DNA of 64,000 nt from Sipunculus nudus (Eukaryota; Annelida; Sipuncula; Golfingiida; Sipunculidae). Below the pieces are notes generated by a model, which saw only the letters and a list, made by a program, of their open reading frames with translations, ran no database searches and was not told where the DNA came from. Below, in pieces: positions 24,276 through 34,835 of this stretch; positions within the stretch are counted from its first letter, which is position 1, and each line of letters starts with the position of its first letter. The position numbers and the translations under genes were made by a program. Location of the stretch: contig CM049315.1 in assembly GCA_026874595.1 (NCBI GenBank), forward strand, positions 4,396,664 through 4,460,663, in the 5' to 3' direction.

Positions 24276-25900
24276 TTATCCTTAGATCTTGATAATTCAT
24301 GTTTGTTCAAATAGTTTTGGTTCAGTGATTTTTGGCTGAGTTATTGGAGGCTTAACTTAGGCATTTTGCTTTATTTTCCCATACGAGTTATAAACCTGCA
24401 AAAGTTTTTTTACTAACGCCACTGAGGCCAATTTATTTAATATTTTCGAGAATAATCCCCTGAATAATTCTTATAATAATTGTCTTTTATGGTTCCAAAG
24501 AAAGAATTTTGGCTGAAAATAAAGATTGAATTGAATCATTTTACCATATATGTTAGCTTTGTGAAGCAGATACATCTAGCCTGGAACCAGTTTATCAGCA
24601 TCCGTTACATCATGCCTCCAGACATTTAAATTTCAGGTTATCTTTGGTTAATATTGACAAGAATGTTTTTTAAAAACTTTTAAAAAATGTAGATTTATGA
24701 TTTTAGATATTCCTCATGCCAGGTAATGTTTACAATCACAGGTATACGTTAACCCATACTATTTCATAATGTCAGAGCTAGCATCATGAAATTTAATGCA
24801 AAGAATTAGCCATCTGAAAAAAATCTGCATTTTCTTAGATTTTATAGAGAAAAAGCTAAAAAACCCTTTAAAAATCTTCTCCTCTGAAACGGTCAAGCCA
24901 ATTTGTTCAATATTTCACAGAAATAATCTTTTATACAATCTCTCTCAAGTTTGTTCATATGGTTCAATTTCTACGAATTTAGGCTGAATTACAGGTAGAC
25001 CTAGTCATCTGTCCAAAAAAGCATACTAAGATGACAATCTCAGAAATGGCCAGAGCTATCATCACCGAATTTTATGCCAGTGTTGGACACATGAGTCATA
25101 TATGAAATTCAGGTATTGTTGGCACCACCTGCATTGACCTTTTTTCGTACAGGGGTCATTGGTCATCTGTATATCAACCCATAATTTCTCAGGAATTGCA
25201 GGAGCTACCATCCCTAGATTCAAATGTGGGATTCAGCTTATGTTTTTTGCTGTCTGCATTTACTTAGATTTTATAGGGGAAAAGCTGAAAAACCTTTAAA
25301 AGTCTTCTTGTTAACGGTCAAGCCAAATTGTTCAATATTTTACAGAAATGGTCCCAGAGGCAAGCACTCTCAAGTTTGTTCAAATGGTTTGCATTTGATG
25401 AATTTTAGTGGAGTTAAATGAATTTGAATGGTCATTTGGCCAAGTAAGCATACTGACATAGTTATCTCAGAAATGACAGAAGCTAGCATTACCAAGTATT
25501 GTGCAAATGTTGGTCACATGACTCATATGTGAAGTTGCAGATTTTGATGTGCCACCTACATTGACCTGTTTTTATGGGCAAAAACCTCATAATTTTAGCC
25601 TATTTCAGCTTAAAATGTTTATGATGAAACTGTCAAGTTGAATTGTTCAATTTTTCAAAAGAATTATCGTAGGACATGGTTCTTTCAATCATATCAGAAA
25701 AACTTAAGTTGGTCTTATGGCCATTATTATGTCTAACTCAAACTGAGGACTGCAGAACTGTTCTACTACAAAATTATTGTTTCAATTATAACTTCTGTAA
25801 CATTGCACAAAAATTATTCGTAGGTGGCCTTTGTTCAGGTTTACTTGAATGATTTTTTGCAGAATTATTGGACCTGTAACAATGAACAAAATGCATCTTT
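24276..25900 (+). mobile_element. Family N element, 3' portion
   Basis: Resumes N core text ('AAATAGTTTTGGTTCAGTGATTTTTGGCTGAGTTATTGG') directly after H3. Further diverged units run to about 25.9 kb, including 'GTTAACCCATACTATTTC' near 24747, also seen near 17135. The 3' terminus was not identified. Confidence 0.45.
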
Positions 25901-26065
25901 TATTATTCTAGATATTTTGATAACAAGTTTATGAATATGTCAGCTTGAAAAGAAAAACCTTTTAGCCAAAGTCTTTCAGTATGTGTAAACAGATTTGCCA
26001 ACAGGCCAAGATTGTGTCTGTATATTTACATAGGTTAAGAAAATGCCAATTGTTTCAGATTTGGC

Positions 26066-26380
26066 AATAGATCAAGAGTTCATTCAGACCAGCCAGATAT
26101 AGGTCAAGAGTTCAGTCAGTGCAGCCAAGCACAAGGCATGTGATCCCCTCATGGGTGACATGTGAACACCTCATGGGCACCATGTGATAACCTCATGGGT
26201 GTCATGCCCCTCAGGGCTGCTTGTAGAGCCAATCTTTTTATAGCTTTGGCAGACTGCCAACTGTATCAGATTAGGCAACAGGTCAAGAGTTCACTCAGTG
26301 CAGCCAGGCACAGGTCAAAAGTTCACCCAGTCTAGCCAGGTGCAGGTCATGAGTTCACTCAGTGCAGTAGCCTGAGCTAG
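26066..26380. repeat. Minisatellite-like cluster with DR2 half-site pairs
   Basis: Irregular repeats of CAGGTCAAGAGTTCACTCAG and 'TGCAGCCAGGCA'. The AGGTCA-NN-AGTTCA arrangement occurs at 26069-26082 (first half-site AGATCA), 26101-26114, 26280-26293, 26312-26325 and 26344-26357. Between them CTCATGGGTGACATGTGA-like units occur three times (about 26146-26210). Confidence 0.75.
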
Positions 26381-26509
26381 CAAATTTGTCACAGTTCACT
26401 CGGGGCAACTGCCTTTCTCACCTAAGCGTGGTCAGCCCCATGCATCAGACTTAAGGTAAGTTTGATGTATTGGCCTAATATTTTGACCTGTCTATGTGTC
26501 TTTGATGGG

Positions 26510-26820
26510 TTTCTGGTTCACAAGACAGGTGTCACCACCTACAATGACATTTGCACAGTGTGTGACTTTTGTGCCTACTTATTTCTATAGAGGAATTTGA
26601 TATATCATCCTGAAATTGGGCATATTTATACCTATCGTATTTTAATTATCGTATACTTGTCGTATACAAGACTGGTGGTGCCACCTACAATAATTTTTTG
26701 CACAGTGTGTGTCCCTGCTTATTTCTCAGGAGGGGTTTGATATATCAGTCTGAACTTGGGCATATGTATATCTCTGAAACCTTTTTGTATACAAGACTGG
26801 TGGTGCCAGCTACAATCATT
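26510..26820 (+). repeat. Core units with GGTGGTGCCACC (family U)
   Basis: Two to three units of about 140 bp: 'ACAAGACTGGTGGTGCC', 'ACCTACAATAATTTTTTGCACAGTGTGTG', 'TATTTCTCAGGAGGGGTTTGATATATCA'. The palindrome variant is at 26674-26685. No termini were seen; the run is cut by an M-type start at 26821. Confidence 0.5.
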
Positions 26821-27170
26821 TTTAGCTCAGGTGACTGTAAGTCAACTGAGGTATAGGAATGGTGCTTTGTCCGTTGTCTGTCTGGACGTCCGGCCGTCCG
26901 TTTGCAGGGCACAAATCATAACAGCTGGTCCTAGAAACTTCTAATTGAACATCTGGGGAGGTCAATAAAAAATTTCCTTGAAAACCTGAAATTAGGTCAC
27001 TGCGACCTTTTTCCTTTGAGCTATGGAGCTTGAAAGTACCCCCCAGGATAGTAAAAAATTTGATACAAAACCTCCAATATCTTGATAATTAATGCATGGT
27101 TTGTCATGAATTTTGTCTTGAATATTGACCATGACTAGTTTTGTCAGTTCCTGAAACATGGTGGTTTTCC
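26821..27170 (+). mobile_element. 5' fragment of an M-type element
   Basis: Starts TTTAGCTCAGGTGACTGTAA with a partner arm AACTGAGGTATAG, then GTCCGTTGTCTGTCTGGACG. M core text follows ('GGGCACAAATCATAACAGCTGGTCCTAGAA', 'AAACCTGAAATTAGGTCACTGCGACC', 'GTACCCCCCAGGATAGTAAAAAATTTGATACAAAA'). It is cut off before the palindrome. Confidence 0.6.
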
Positions 27171-27655
27171 TATTTTAACAAATATTTTTCTATTTATTTA
27201 CTATAAAATGACAACAATCATGTCAGTTTCTCAGCTGTCATCACATTAGTCTGCCACGTATGGACTCCATTTATCTGTGATATGGAGTCCGACTGTCTGG
27301 CGGTGAGAGTTCGCCCTGCGGTACATGGAGGGACCTGTAACATGAAATACCACGGCTTGTTGTGCGATAGAAAAGCAATCTTGCATTTATATATAGAAAT
27401 AAACTTATTATGTATCAAATTAAATCGATATATCACCTTTATGTGCGCCTGTAAATGTTTTTTTTTATCATTTGAACTGCCGGAGTTCAGTTGTTGCATG
27501 CACAACAGGACACTGCCGGAAAAGGAATCCCATGCAAATTAGGTGGGCAATCTATGCCAAAGAGGAATTCAGGGGGACTTTTCCCAGGAATGCCAGTGCC
27601 GTGCACTAGGGTAGACCATATTTTCATAAGCATCCTTCCCATAATACATCGCATG
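27171..27655. other. Intergenic sequence upstream of MAT2B
   Basis: Not obviously repetitive. Short overlapping open frames on both strands (60-95 codons) have no recognisable content. Confidence 0.3.
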
Positions 27656-27745
27656 TTGTCAATTATGCTAATTTCCTATTGGCTGTTCCAACTTGAAGGC
27701 CCCAGCGGCCCAACGGAGACGAAGTAATATCTGACTTCATTCAGA
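27656..27745 (+). promoter_or_regulatory. Candidate CCAAT-type promoter and non-coding 5' exon (speculative)
   Basis: An inverted CCAAT box (CCTATTGGCTG, about 27687-27697) is followed by a GC-richer stretch that ends TTCATTCAGA at 27745, directly before a strong donor, GTAAGT (27746-27751). There is no TATA box. An ATG-initiated frame here stops before the donor, so any such exon would be 5' UTR. It lies 2.4 kb upstream of the first MAT2B coding exon, which has AG sites just before its ATG. Transcript evidence is absent. Confidence 0.25.
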
Positions 27746-28049
27746 GTAAGTGCCCATACTTTATTTTATACTGATCATTCAGCAAAAGTTTTGGTCACAT
27801 CAGAGTCTAAGCATCTGTAACAATAATAATATGTGGGGTTTGTTTGGTGTCCTCACGCTTCACAAGGCATATACGTGTCTGAGGGGTTTGTACGGATCCG
27901 TACAAACTTGGATAGTATAGACTCTCCCCCCCAGAGGCTGCAGCGGTTGTATTGTTTACTATATATGTCAGCCCTGCAAGACTGCAGCAATCATCACATC
28001 TGGTGTCCGAAAACCTGGTGTGTTTATTGATCACAAGTGGATGCCCTAT
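27746..28049. other. Intergenic or intronic sequence upstream of MAT2B
   Basis: Nothing recognisable except a short palindromic step, TACGGATCCGTACAAA, near 27890-27906. Confidence 0.3.
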
Positions 28050-28778
28050 ACTAGTCACCCTGTCTGTCAGTCTGTCTGTTTGTATGTCTGTCTGTCTGTC
28101 AATCCGTCCATCCACACAAGTTAGTTTCCAGATGATAACTCCAGTTAAGTGTGATATATTGGTTTCAAACTTAACTTATAAATGGCCCACCACTAAGGAA
28201 TGTGTATGCATTTGAAGCCAAACTTTTCATCGCAAACGTCCATCTAAAAGATATTGCTAACCTGCCACTAGGGGAAGATTCTGTTTGATTTTTGGGTCAT
28301 AGGTCAAGGTCACAGGGCCCATCCATTCACAAATTAGTTTATTGGTGATAATTCTGCTTTGGATAGACAGACTGGCTACAAACTTGATTTAATAATGAAC
28401 AACCACATATATAAATTCATTTTGATTTTTAGGGTCCAGCGATCAAAGTTGAAGGTCACAGAAGCCACATCTTTAAAAAGATTGTGGATGCACTGTAAAT
28501 CAAACTTTTCAATCTGAACTTTCCAACGTTCACGCATGGCTTACTTGCCCAAAGTGAGGAAACCTGTAGAATTTAAGGTTATCTAGTCAGAGGTCAAGGT
28601 CACTTTTTGAAAGATTTTTACAATAATCCTAATGCTGCAAGTTCAAGGATATTAAGTTCCAAGATTTTTTGGTTACAAGGTCATTGGTTAAGGTCACAGG
28701 ACTGTCATTCTGAAAAATTTCTTTCAAAATATCCTTATAGACAAATTCAACTGAGCGTTGAGACCCATGGGTCCCTAG
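28050..28778 (+). mobile_element. Short element T: H-type core with J-type 3' end
   Basis: A (GTCT)n tract near 28060-28100 is followed by units resembling family H: 'AGTTTCCAGATGATAACTCC', 'AAACTTAACTTATAAATGGCCCACCACTAAGG', 'GGTCAAGGTCACAGGGCC'. The 3' end is J-like: TTCAACTGAGCGTTGAGACC, then CATGGGTCC and CTAG (28775-28778) followed by TT. The 5' end is unclear. Confidence 0.6.
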
Positions 28779-28974
28779 TTGTGTTGTGTGCACCCATGCC
28801 AGAATTTCAGCAGTGATGTTTGTGTAATTGTTTCTTATTCAAAATGTTTAGTACCTGCATTGTTCATATACATGAGAAGTCATGGTCTAGCATCGAAGCA
28901 TTATACCTGGTGTATTTCCCAATGCACAGGTTTGCATTAGGCCTGTAGGCCTTGTTTTATAAAGAAGTGCATAA
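28779..28974. other. Intergenic sequence
   Basis: Short spacer between elements T and J2. Nothing recognised. Confidence 0.3.
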
Positions 28975-29960
28975 TTAGCTTAGCTGACTATAAATCATCT
29001 GAGCTATAGTCTTGGTCCATTGTCCGTCGTCCATCTCTCCTGTCTTGCAGTCTGTCTGTCCGTTAGACTGACATGTTTTGAAACCTTTAGAACTACGAAT
29101 CCAAAATTTGGCATACAGTTAGATGTCCCCAAAATCTCCTACCATACCAAAAATTGGGTCAATATGACTTTGTTCCTTTCAGTTATTTTGGAAATACCTC
29201 AAATTTCCATTAAAAACCTATTATTGCACCTCAGGACTGCCTAATATAAAAGTCACTTATATGTTTTTCTTAATATTTACAAGAAGTAATCTCCTATATA
29301 TTTCCTATATACAAGCCAGAAATTAAATCCCTTAAGTGTTATTTCTTTAAGTTATGGGCCCGAACATAAATCAGGAAAAATATTTACTCACTGGACATAA
29401 AAAAATTGAAACTAGAGACTTTTTTCCCCCCAAGTATATTTGTTTAATTAAGATTCAGTTGTATACCCAATATTAGATCTGAATTTTGTAAAAAAAAATA
29501 GTACAAAAATAAAATCAGTACCCTAAATTTTGCCCAATTTTTGATCATGGCACTTTTTTTTCTGTGAGTATTATTGATTTAATTTTTGTAGCATGTAAAC
29601 TTAAGTATTTTATTTGTTAAAAATCTGAAATTTGAAAAGAAAAGCTTGAAAATAAGGCTAGTTATTGATTTTTTTCTTGAGGCTCTATTGTAGTCATTTG
29701 CTTTGATTACAGATTAGAGGAGCAGGGCCCCACTCTAGGTCACTGGAAGTCGGTTATGCCAGGGTTTCTGATTTGTTACTGTCACTGGGGGAGAGCCCCT
29801 GCTGTGACAGGTGTACAGTTATTCTCCTATCAGTAATTCAGGGTGTAATCCAGAAGATGCCATGTTGTATTAATGTAGCATTTTTAAAGAAATCAGATTC
29901 CTTTTAAATGATTTTAACAAATATAATTAAACCCATCAGTATGCATAAATTTTATAATCT
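28975..29960 (+). mobile_element. 3'-truncated family J element (copy J2)
   Basis: Starts TTAGCTTAGCTGACTATAAA, partner arm CATCTGAGCTATAG, then GTCCGTCGTCC. J-internal text continues through 'CCATCAGTATGC' and stops there; J1 and J3 continue for about 730-780 bp beyond this point. The normal CAGCTGAGC...CTTG end is missing. It lies immediately upstream of the first MAT2B coding exon, so it is either in the promoter region or in a 5' intron. Confidence 0.7.
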
Positions 29961-30047
29961 GTTTTATATTCACAGTTGGACAGTTAATCATCTATTTATT
30001 TCCATTTATCATCAGTCTGTTTTTTATATCCTTTGATTGACAGTTAG

Positions 30048-30121
<74 letters not shown>
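30048..30121. repeat. (TA)n microsatellite next to MAT2B exon 1
   Basis: About 37 TA dinucleotides without interruption, ending six bases before a possible AG acceptor (CACAG, to 30127) and 18 bases before the MAT2B ATG. Confidence 0.95.
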
Positions 30122-30128
<7 letters not shown>

Positions 30129-30139
30129 TTAGAGACCAG

Positions 30140-30322
30140 ATGGCACAGAGAGTTTTGATAACAGGCGCATCAGGTCTGCTGGGCCGTCCATTTTTCAAAG
30201 AATTCTCAGCTGACAGCTCTTGGCAGACACTTGGTTTGGCTTTCTCAAGGCTTGGAGAGAAATACAGGAAAGTTGACATCACCAACCCTGCTGAAGTAGA
30301 ACAAGTTTTCAATGATTTTAAG
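30140..30322 (+). CDS. MAT2B: MAT2B coding exon 1
   Basis: Encodes residues 1-61 including the nucleotide-binding TGASGLLG loop. It ends AATGATTTTAAG before the donor GTCTGT, phase 0. The ATG is the first in frame after AG sites at 30127 and 30139, so this may instead be the second exon of a longer protein. Confidence 0.9.
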
Positions 30323-31563
30323 GTCTGTTTTGTCATTTGGCTCATGCATAACTATTTAAATTGTATTTATTTTTGAAAGAATTTGAGTTCTAGTGAAATG
30401 TGTCATATTAAACCTCAAAGAGAATACATATTTTTTTTAATGTTGTGATTGTAAATAAATGGTCAGTTTAAAGGTAATGAAATACATTGGCAAAAGGTTT
30501 GCTTCTCAGGCAAGTTTTTTCCTAAATCACTTTGAGAGGGCGAATATTTGTTTATCTTTATTATTATAAATTTTTTATTAGGATTAAAAATGAATTGAAA
30601 ATGATTAGGGGACAACATAATAATGATATCATTGTTTTTCTGGGCTTTTAAAATCAATAGAAACTTGTTTCTCTTTTTACACTCTAGATGGCAGCATTCA
30701 AAAATGTCATCTAAATTCAGGTGAATACTGTGTAGTGAAAGCAATAAAATCTTACTGTGTTCTTCATCAGCCAACAGTAGTGATACACTCAGCTGCTGAG
30801 CGCAGGCCAGATGTTGTAGAGAAACAGGAGGACAAAACCAGAGCGTTAAACGTAGACGCCACCAGATGTGTCTGTGAACAAGCAGGTAAGTAACAGAGAC
30901 CTGACAGTCAATGTCAAGCATAAAAACAGTCCAATATTATATGGATATTGTTTGTACTCCTTTAACATTGTTCATAAGTCATTGAAATTTCATATATGAA
31001 ACCTTAATCAGGGAATTTTAGAAATGGTTTAAAAAAAGGCTATGGCAGATATTTCGCCCCGCCTCCAGCCAAGTTAAGATTGAGTAGAGACAAGTTTATC
31101 ATGAGGTGCCAGTGATATTTCATTAAGCCAGATTAACACCAAGAACTTGATTATTTGTCTAGGTTTTCTGAGTTCACACATCTTTAGTATTTGATAAGAT
31201 TTCCATAAGCATGAAGCAAACCCTTTCTGTTACAAATCTGTAGGTACAGTGAAAGCTGAGTGAGATGTTTCCTATAATGTAAAAAAGTGTCAAAATTTGT
31301 ACATAATCTTGCTTCTATCAGAGAACACAGGAATTTATCCCGGGGGTCACACAAGTGAACTGGGTGGGGCATTTTATCACAACACCAACTTCGCTGATCC
31401 CACCACTGCCACCATTTGTAACAGGTAAAAATAGAATATGGGTTGAATATGGATTCCTACCTGTAACCTGTGACACACAAGTATGATGATTGCTTTGCTA
31501 ATAAAGCAAACTTCACTAGTAAGGCCAGTAAAAATGCTTTTGTGTGTTTGTTCACATCTCTCC

Positions 31564-31638
<75 letters not shown>

Positions 31639-34600
31639 CATATTTATATATATATATATATGATATCATCCATTTCAGTGAAACATGGAGCCTTTGTAAT
31701 GTACATCAGCACTGATTATGTGTTTGATGGTAAGAACCCTCCATATCAACACGATGCGGAGCCTAATCCCCTTAACAAGTATGGTATGAGTAAGCTGGAG
31801 GGGGAGAGAGTGACATTTGATGTTAGTAAAGGTAAGCACAGGTAATTACTATTCATTAGCACAGGTAAATCATTATCATCTTCATATTTAGAGAAAGTAG
31901 AAAACAGAAACTCGGAGAGCCAAATCTAAATCACCTGTAGTAAATTTACTCCTCCCTGCTAAAGAAAACCAGCTTCAAGAAATGCTAAATAAAACCGATG
32001 AATCCATATTATTATTAATCAACTTCAGAATCATCCATTCATGAGAAAAAAGTGTGAAAATTTATGTAAAAAGTGGGAAAAAAATTAAATTTATTCTTTT
32101 CCTGGGAGGAATAGCACTGATTTTGCTGGTTTACAACCCAAAACAGGTGGAGTTATCTTGTCAAGACTGGAGTCATTTCAGCAGATAATTTCATAGCTAA
32201 CTCGGACTTAAAATGTCACATGGTGTGAAAATTACCAAATGTGCACTTACGCTACTTTATTCCTTCTTCCAGGCATTAGTAGGAGGTGTGAAACAAAATT
32301 TTTATATTAATGTACTTAAATAAAAAAGTATGATTGTGTGTTTTTTGAGAAATTGATCACTATCAGATTCCTTCAATTTCTGTCACACATAATCTTTCAG
32401 TCAACATTTTTACTTGTTCAAATGGAAATTGTGGATAATGCCTCAAGTCTGATGTAGCTAGGTGACCTGATTTTTTATGACACCACTACCGTTGTCAGCA
32501 TTTGATTCAATTCAGCGATTGAGATCTTCTCAGAGTTTAGGTGGGGCTGGGGCACTACAGGGATCGGATATGTCACATACAAAGTTAGTGCCATGTGCCC
32601 TTAACAAGCCTAATATGGTATGTCATCTTACATCCTATTGAGGCCTTTATTATTGTAAATATTTCTCTCCATTACCATTTAACAAAACTATTAATTATTT
32701 TCCAGATAACATAGTTTTACGAGTACCGTTGTTGTACGGTCATACTGAGTTCATTGATGAAAGTGCGGTCACCACATTGTTTAAGAAGGTGAAGCAGGTC
32801 AATGAAACTTGTGTGATGTCTGATTACGAGCGTCGTTTTCCTACACATTGTGATGATGTCGCATATGTTGCTAAAAAGCTTGTTGAGAAAAAAATTCAGG
32901 TGAGAAATTATCTGCAGTTCATTTTCTCTGATTTGGGATATTTATTTTAATAATTAAACTATTAAGTTGTACTTAATTCATTTTAAGTTCTGATTAACAT
33001 TTCTCTTCTATGACATTAAAAGTTTATTATGATGTACCTTTTGCCATTTTAGGGTAAGATCAAAGCCAAGGTTGTTCAGATTCAAGTTTCATTTATTGTC
33101 AGTCAGATAAATCTGTATCTATTTCTTTATCAGTTTGTAATACAAAGAGCCCTGTGACTGGTAGAGACATCTGTAGGAATAAGGCCAGACTAATCCAAGC
33201 TTGTAGAATATAATGAATTTACAAATGACTTTCTTAATTTATTTGAACCTGTGTTTCAATTTATGCGGTGTTACCTCATTCATTCATTACCCATTTTTTT
33301 GGCCAAATTCAGTCACAGTCAAAATGTAATAGTAGTTTACTGTATTACCTGCTTGATAACCCAAACTTGATGCAAGTCCAGTTACATATGTTATGGAATC
33401 GAGATCAGCCAGTTCTCTTTTAGTAACACACCATTTTCTTGGCAGTAATAAAACATAATATAGATTTCAGTATTATGTGACCTAACGTGGATGAAAGCAG
33501 CAATATTGTTGAACATTTTGTGAACCTGGCGTGATGATTGACGTGAAAATTTGTATAAATAGCTAGCCTTAGAAAATTTGGACATTAGGCAAATGTCAGG
33601 GACAAAAATCCTAGGAGAAAAATGTTGAGGCCATAAATTCTGGGACACTGGTCATGTGACCAAAACAAGGGGCCACCAGAACTAATTGCTCTGATATTGC
33701 ATCAGGCTCCAACAGCCCTTGCTACTGATTTCATCAGTTTGTAACAGGTCAGCATATTGCACCACCCTGTGCAAGGGTTCGAGACCTTATAAACTCCCGG
33801 TCTGGGTAGCAGGCGGGGGAAATTACACTGAGAATCTGCCAACGCCAGGTACGACAGCAAGGACAATACTGGCAATAGAGATCATGAGATGCTGATGCTG
33901 CACCATAGGGGTGAGGGGGCTGATGGCTGAAGTAACCTGGTGATAATATATGTTAAGAATAGAGAATAAGAAGAACCTGTACTATGTCACATTGAAGCCT
34001 ACTGGTAAGCTAGAACTACTGGAGTGTATCACTGGAGAATAATCAATATAGTAATTTGTGAACCTGGATATATCTATATATATACTGTGTATATATATAT
34101 GTGTCAGATGAGGAATAAAGACGAGATATTCCCCTTTGGAGGACTACATTATATTTATATGGGACACTGAACACAAACAGCTCACACGAGCTGCCACGAC
34201 ACAAACAAAGAAAAAAAAATGGGTTCTCAGGCAGTACACATATCAATTTTTACCCCCTCCCCTTAATCAAGTATATCTATGCTGTGGAAATTTATTGATT
34301 TGAAACTCCATCCACTTGAACATTTCTTTTTAAAAAAATAAAATCATAAAACTGTTTTAATATGAATTTACCTGTTAAGTATAACAATCCTTTTATTATC
34401 ATATTTTCCCCTGATCAAATGAATTTTTTAACAAATATTAAATATAAAGGTAAAAAAATCACCTCCAACACACTGATATTTTAAAAAAAGTGATTGAGAA
34501 AGAAACCAGCATTTTTTATATGCCTTATGATAAACTCTGTCAGTAAATCCATGATCTGAGAGTCTGTTTAATATTTTCAGGATCCCTCTGTATCTGGAGT

Positions 34601-34835
34601 GTACCACTGGAGCGGAGACGAGAATATGACAAAATATGACATAGCTGTGGCAATGGCACAGATATTTGGTCTTCCAACCAGTCACATACAGGCACAGAAA
34701 ACTCCCTCTGGTGGTGCGCCAAGGCCTTATGATGCACATCTGGATCCTTCTAGGATAGAGGCCTTGGGAATTTGTAAAAGAACCCCATTTCGTGAGGGTA
34801 TTGCTGAATGTTTGAAATCATACATGGACAAGTAA
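30140..34835 (+). CDS. MAT2B: Methionine adenosyltransferase 2 subunit beta (five coding exons)
   Basis: Joined coding parts are 30140-30322, 30771-30885, 31679-31831, 32706-32899 and 34581-34835, giving 900 nt and 299 aa. All four introns are GT-AG and the phases (0, 1, 1, 0) keep one frame. The product is the regulatory subunit of the cytosolic enzyme that makes S-adenosylmethionine; it binds the catalytic alpha-2 subunit and is an NAD(P)-binding SDR-fold protein related to bacterial RmlD. Visible features: Rossmann motif TGASGLLG (residues 8-15), AAERRPDVVE (69-78), STDYVFDG (110-117), the Tyr-x3-Lys pair in YGMSK (134-138), RFPTH before the dimer/lid part, and HWSGDENMTKY near the C-terminal third. 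Human MAT2B is 334 aa, so this model lacks a roughly 25-residue N-terminal extension and about nine C-terminal residues. An upstream first exon is possible because the frame is open back to an AG at 30127. The family assignment is secure; the start is less so. Confidence 0.93.
30771..30885 (+). CDS. MAT2B: MAT2B coding exon 2
   Basis: Acceptor TTCTTCATCAG, then CCAACAGTAGTG. Encodes residues 62-99 with the conserved AAERRPDVVE motif, and one base of codon 100. Donor GTAAGT at 30886. Confidence 0.93.
31322..31424 (+). other. Exon-like block inside MAT2B intron 2
   Basis: 103 bp, GC-richer than the intron around it, bounded by a good acceptor (CTTGCTTCTATCAG) and donor (ACAG, then GTAAAA). In the phase left by exon 2 it is fully open for 34 codons (ENTGIYPGGHTSELGG at its start). 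Its length is not a multiple of three, so inclusion would shift exon 3 and stop after about a dozen codons. It could be a poison exon, an alternative terminal exon (the next in-frame codon after the donor position is TAA) or a chance block. MAT2B orthologues have nothing matching here as far as I know. Confidence 0.35.
31570..31660. repeat. MAT2B: (TC)n(TA)n compound microsatellite in MAT2B intron 2
   Basis: CT repeats (about 31571-31594) run into TA repeats to 31660. The array ends about 18 bp before the exon 3 acceptor, so it supplies part of the acceptor region. Open frames of 70-120 codons over it are artefacts. Confidence 0.95.
31679..31831 (+). CDS. MAT2B: MAT2B coding exon 3
   Basis: Acceptor CATCCATTTCAG. 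The first two bases complete codon 100 (Val). Encodes STDYVFDG and the YGMSK active-site-like pair. Ends phase 1 before the donor GTAAGC. Confidence 0.93.
32706..32899 (+). CDS. MAT2B: MAT2B coding exon 4
   Basis: Acceptor TTATTTTCCAG. Begins in the codon for Asp of DNIVLRVPLLYG and ends KKIQ before the donor GTGAGA, phase 0. Contains ESAVT and RRFPTH, conserved in MAT2B. Confidence 0.93.
34078..34103. repeat. Short TA-rich tract in MAT2B intron 4
   Basis: TATATATATACTGTGTATAT-type tract. Intron 4 (32900-34580) otherwise shows no element termini or coding blocks that I recognise. Confidence 0.7.
34581..34835 (+). CDS. MAT2B: MAT2B coding exon 5 with stop codon
   Basis: Acceptor ATATTTTCAG. 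Encodes DPSVSGVYHWSGDENMTKY through RTPFREGIAECLKSYMDK, then TAA at 34833-34835. The conserved TPFR is followed by only 14 residues, fewer than in the human protein. Confidence 0.93.
   Translation, partial: DPSVSGVYHWSGDENMTKYDIAVAMAQIFGLPTSHIQAQKTPSGGAPRPYDAHLDPSRIEALGICKRTPFREGIAECLKSYMDK

Noticed and set aside
27282-27727. Possible coding exons upstream of MAT2B
   Set aside because: The frames are short, overlap on both strands, and contain no recognisable motif; no phase-compatible donor links them to MAT2B.
31470-31845. Overlapping frames of 70-120 codons over (TC)n(TA)n
   Set aside because: They are low-complexity translation of microsatellite; only the exon 3 part of MAT2B is coding.
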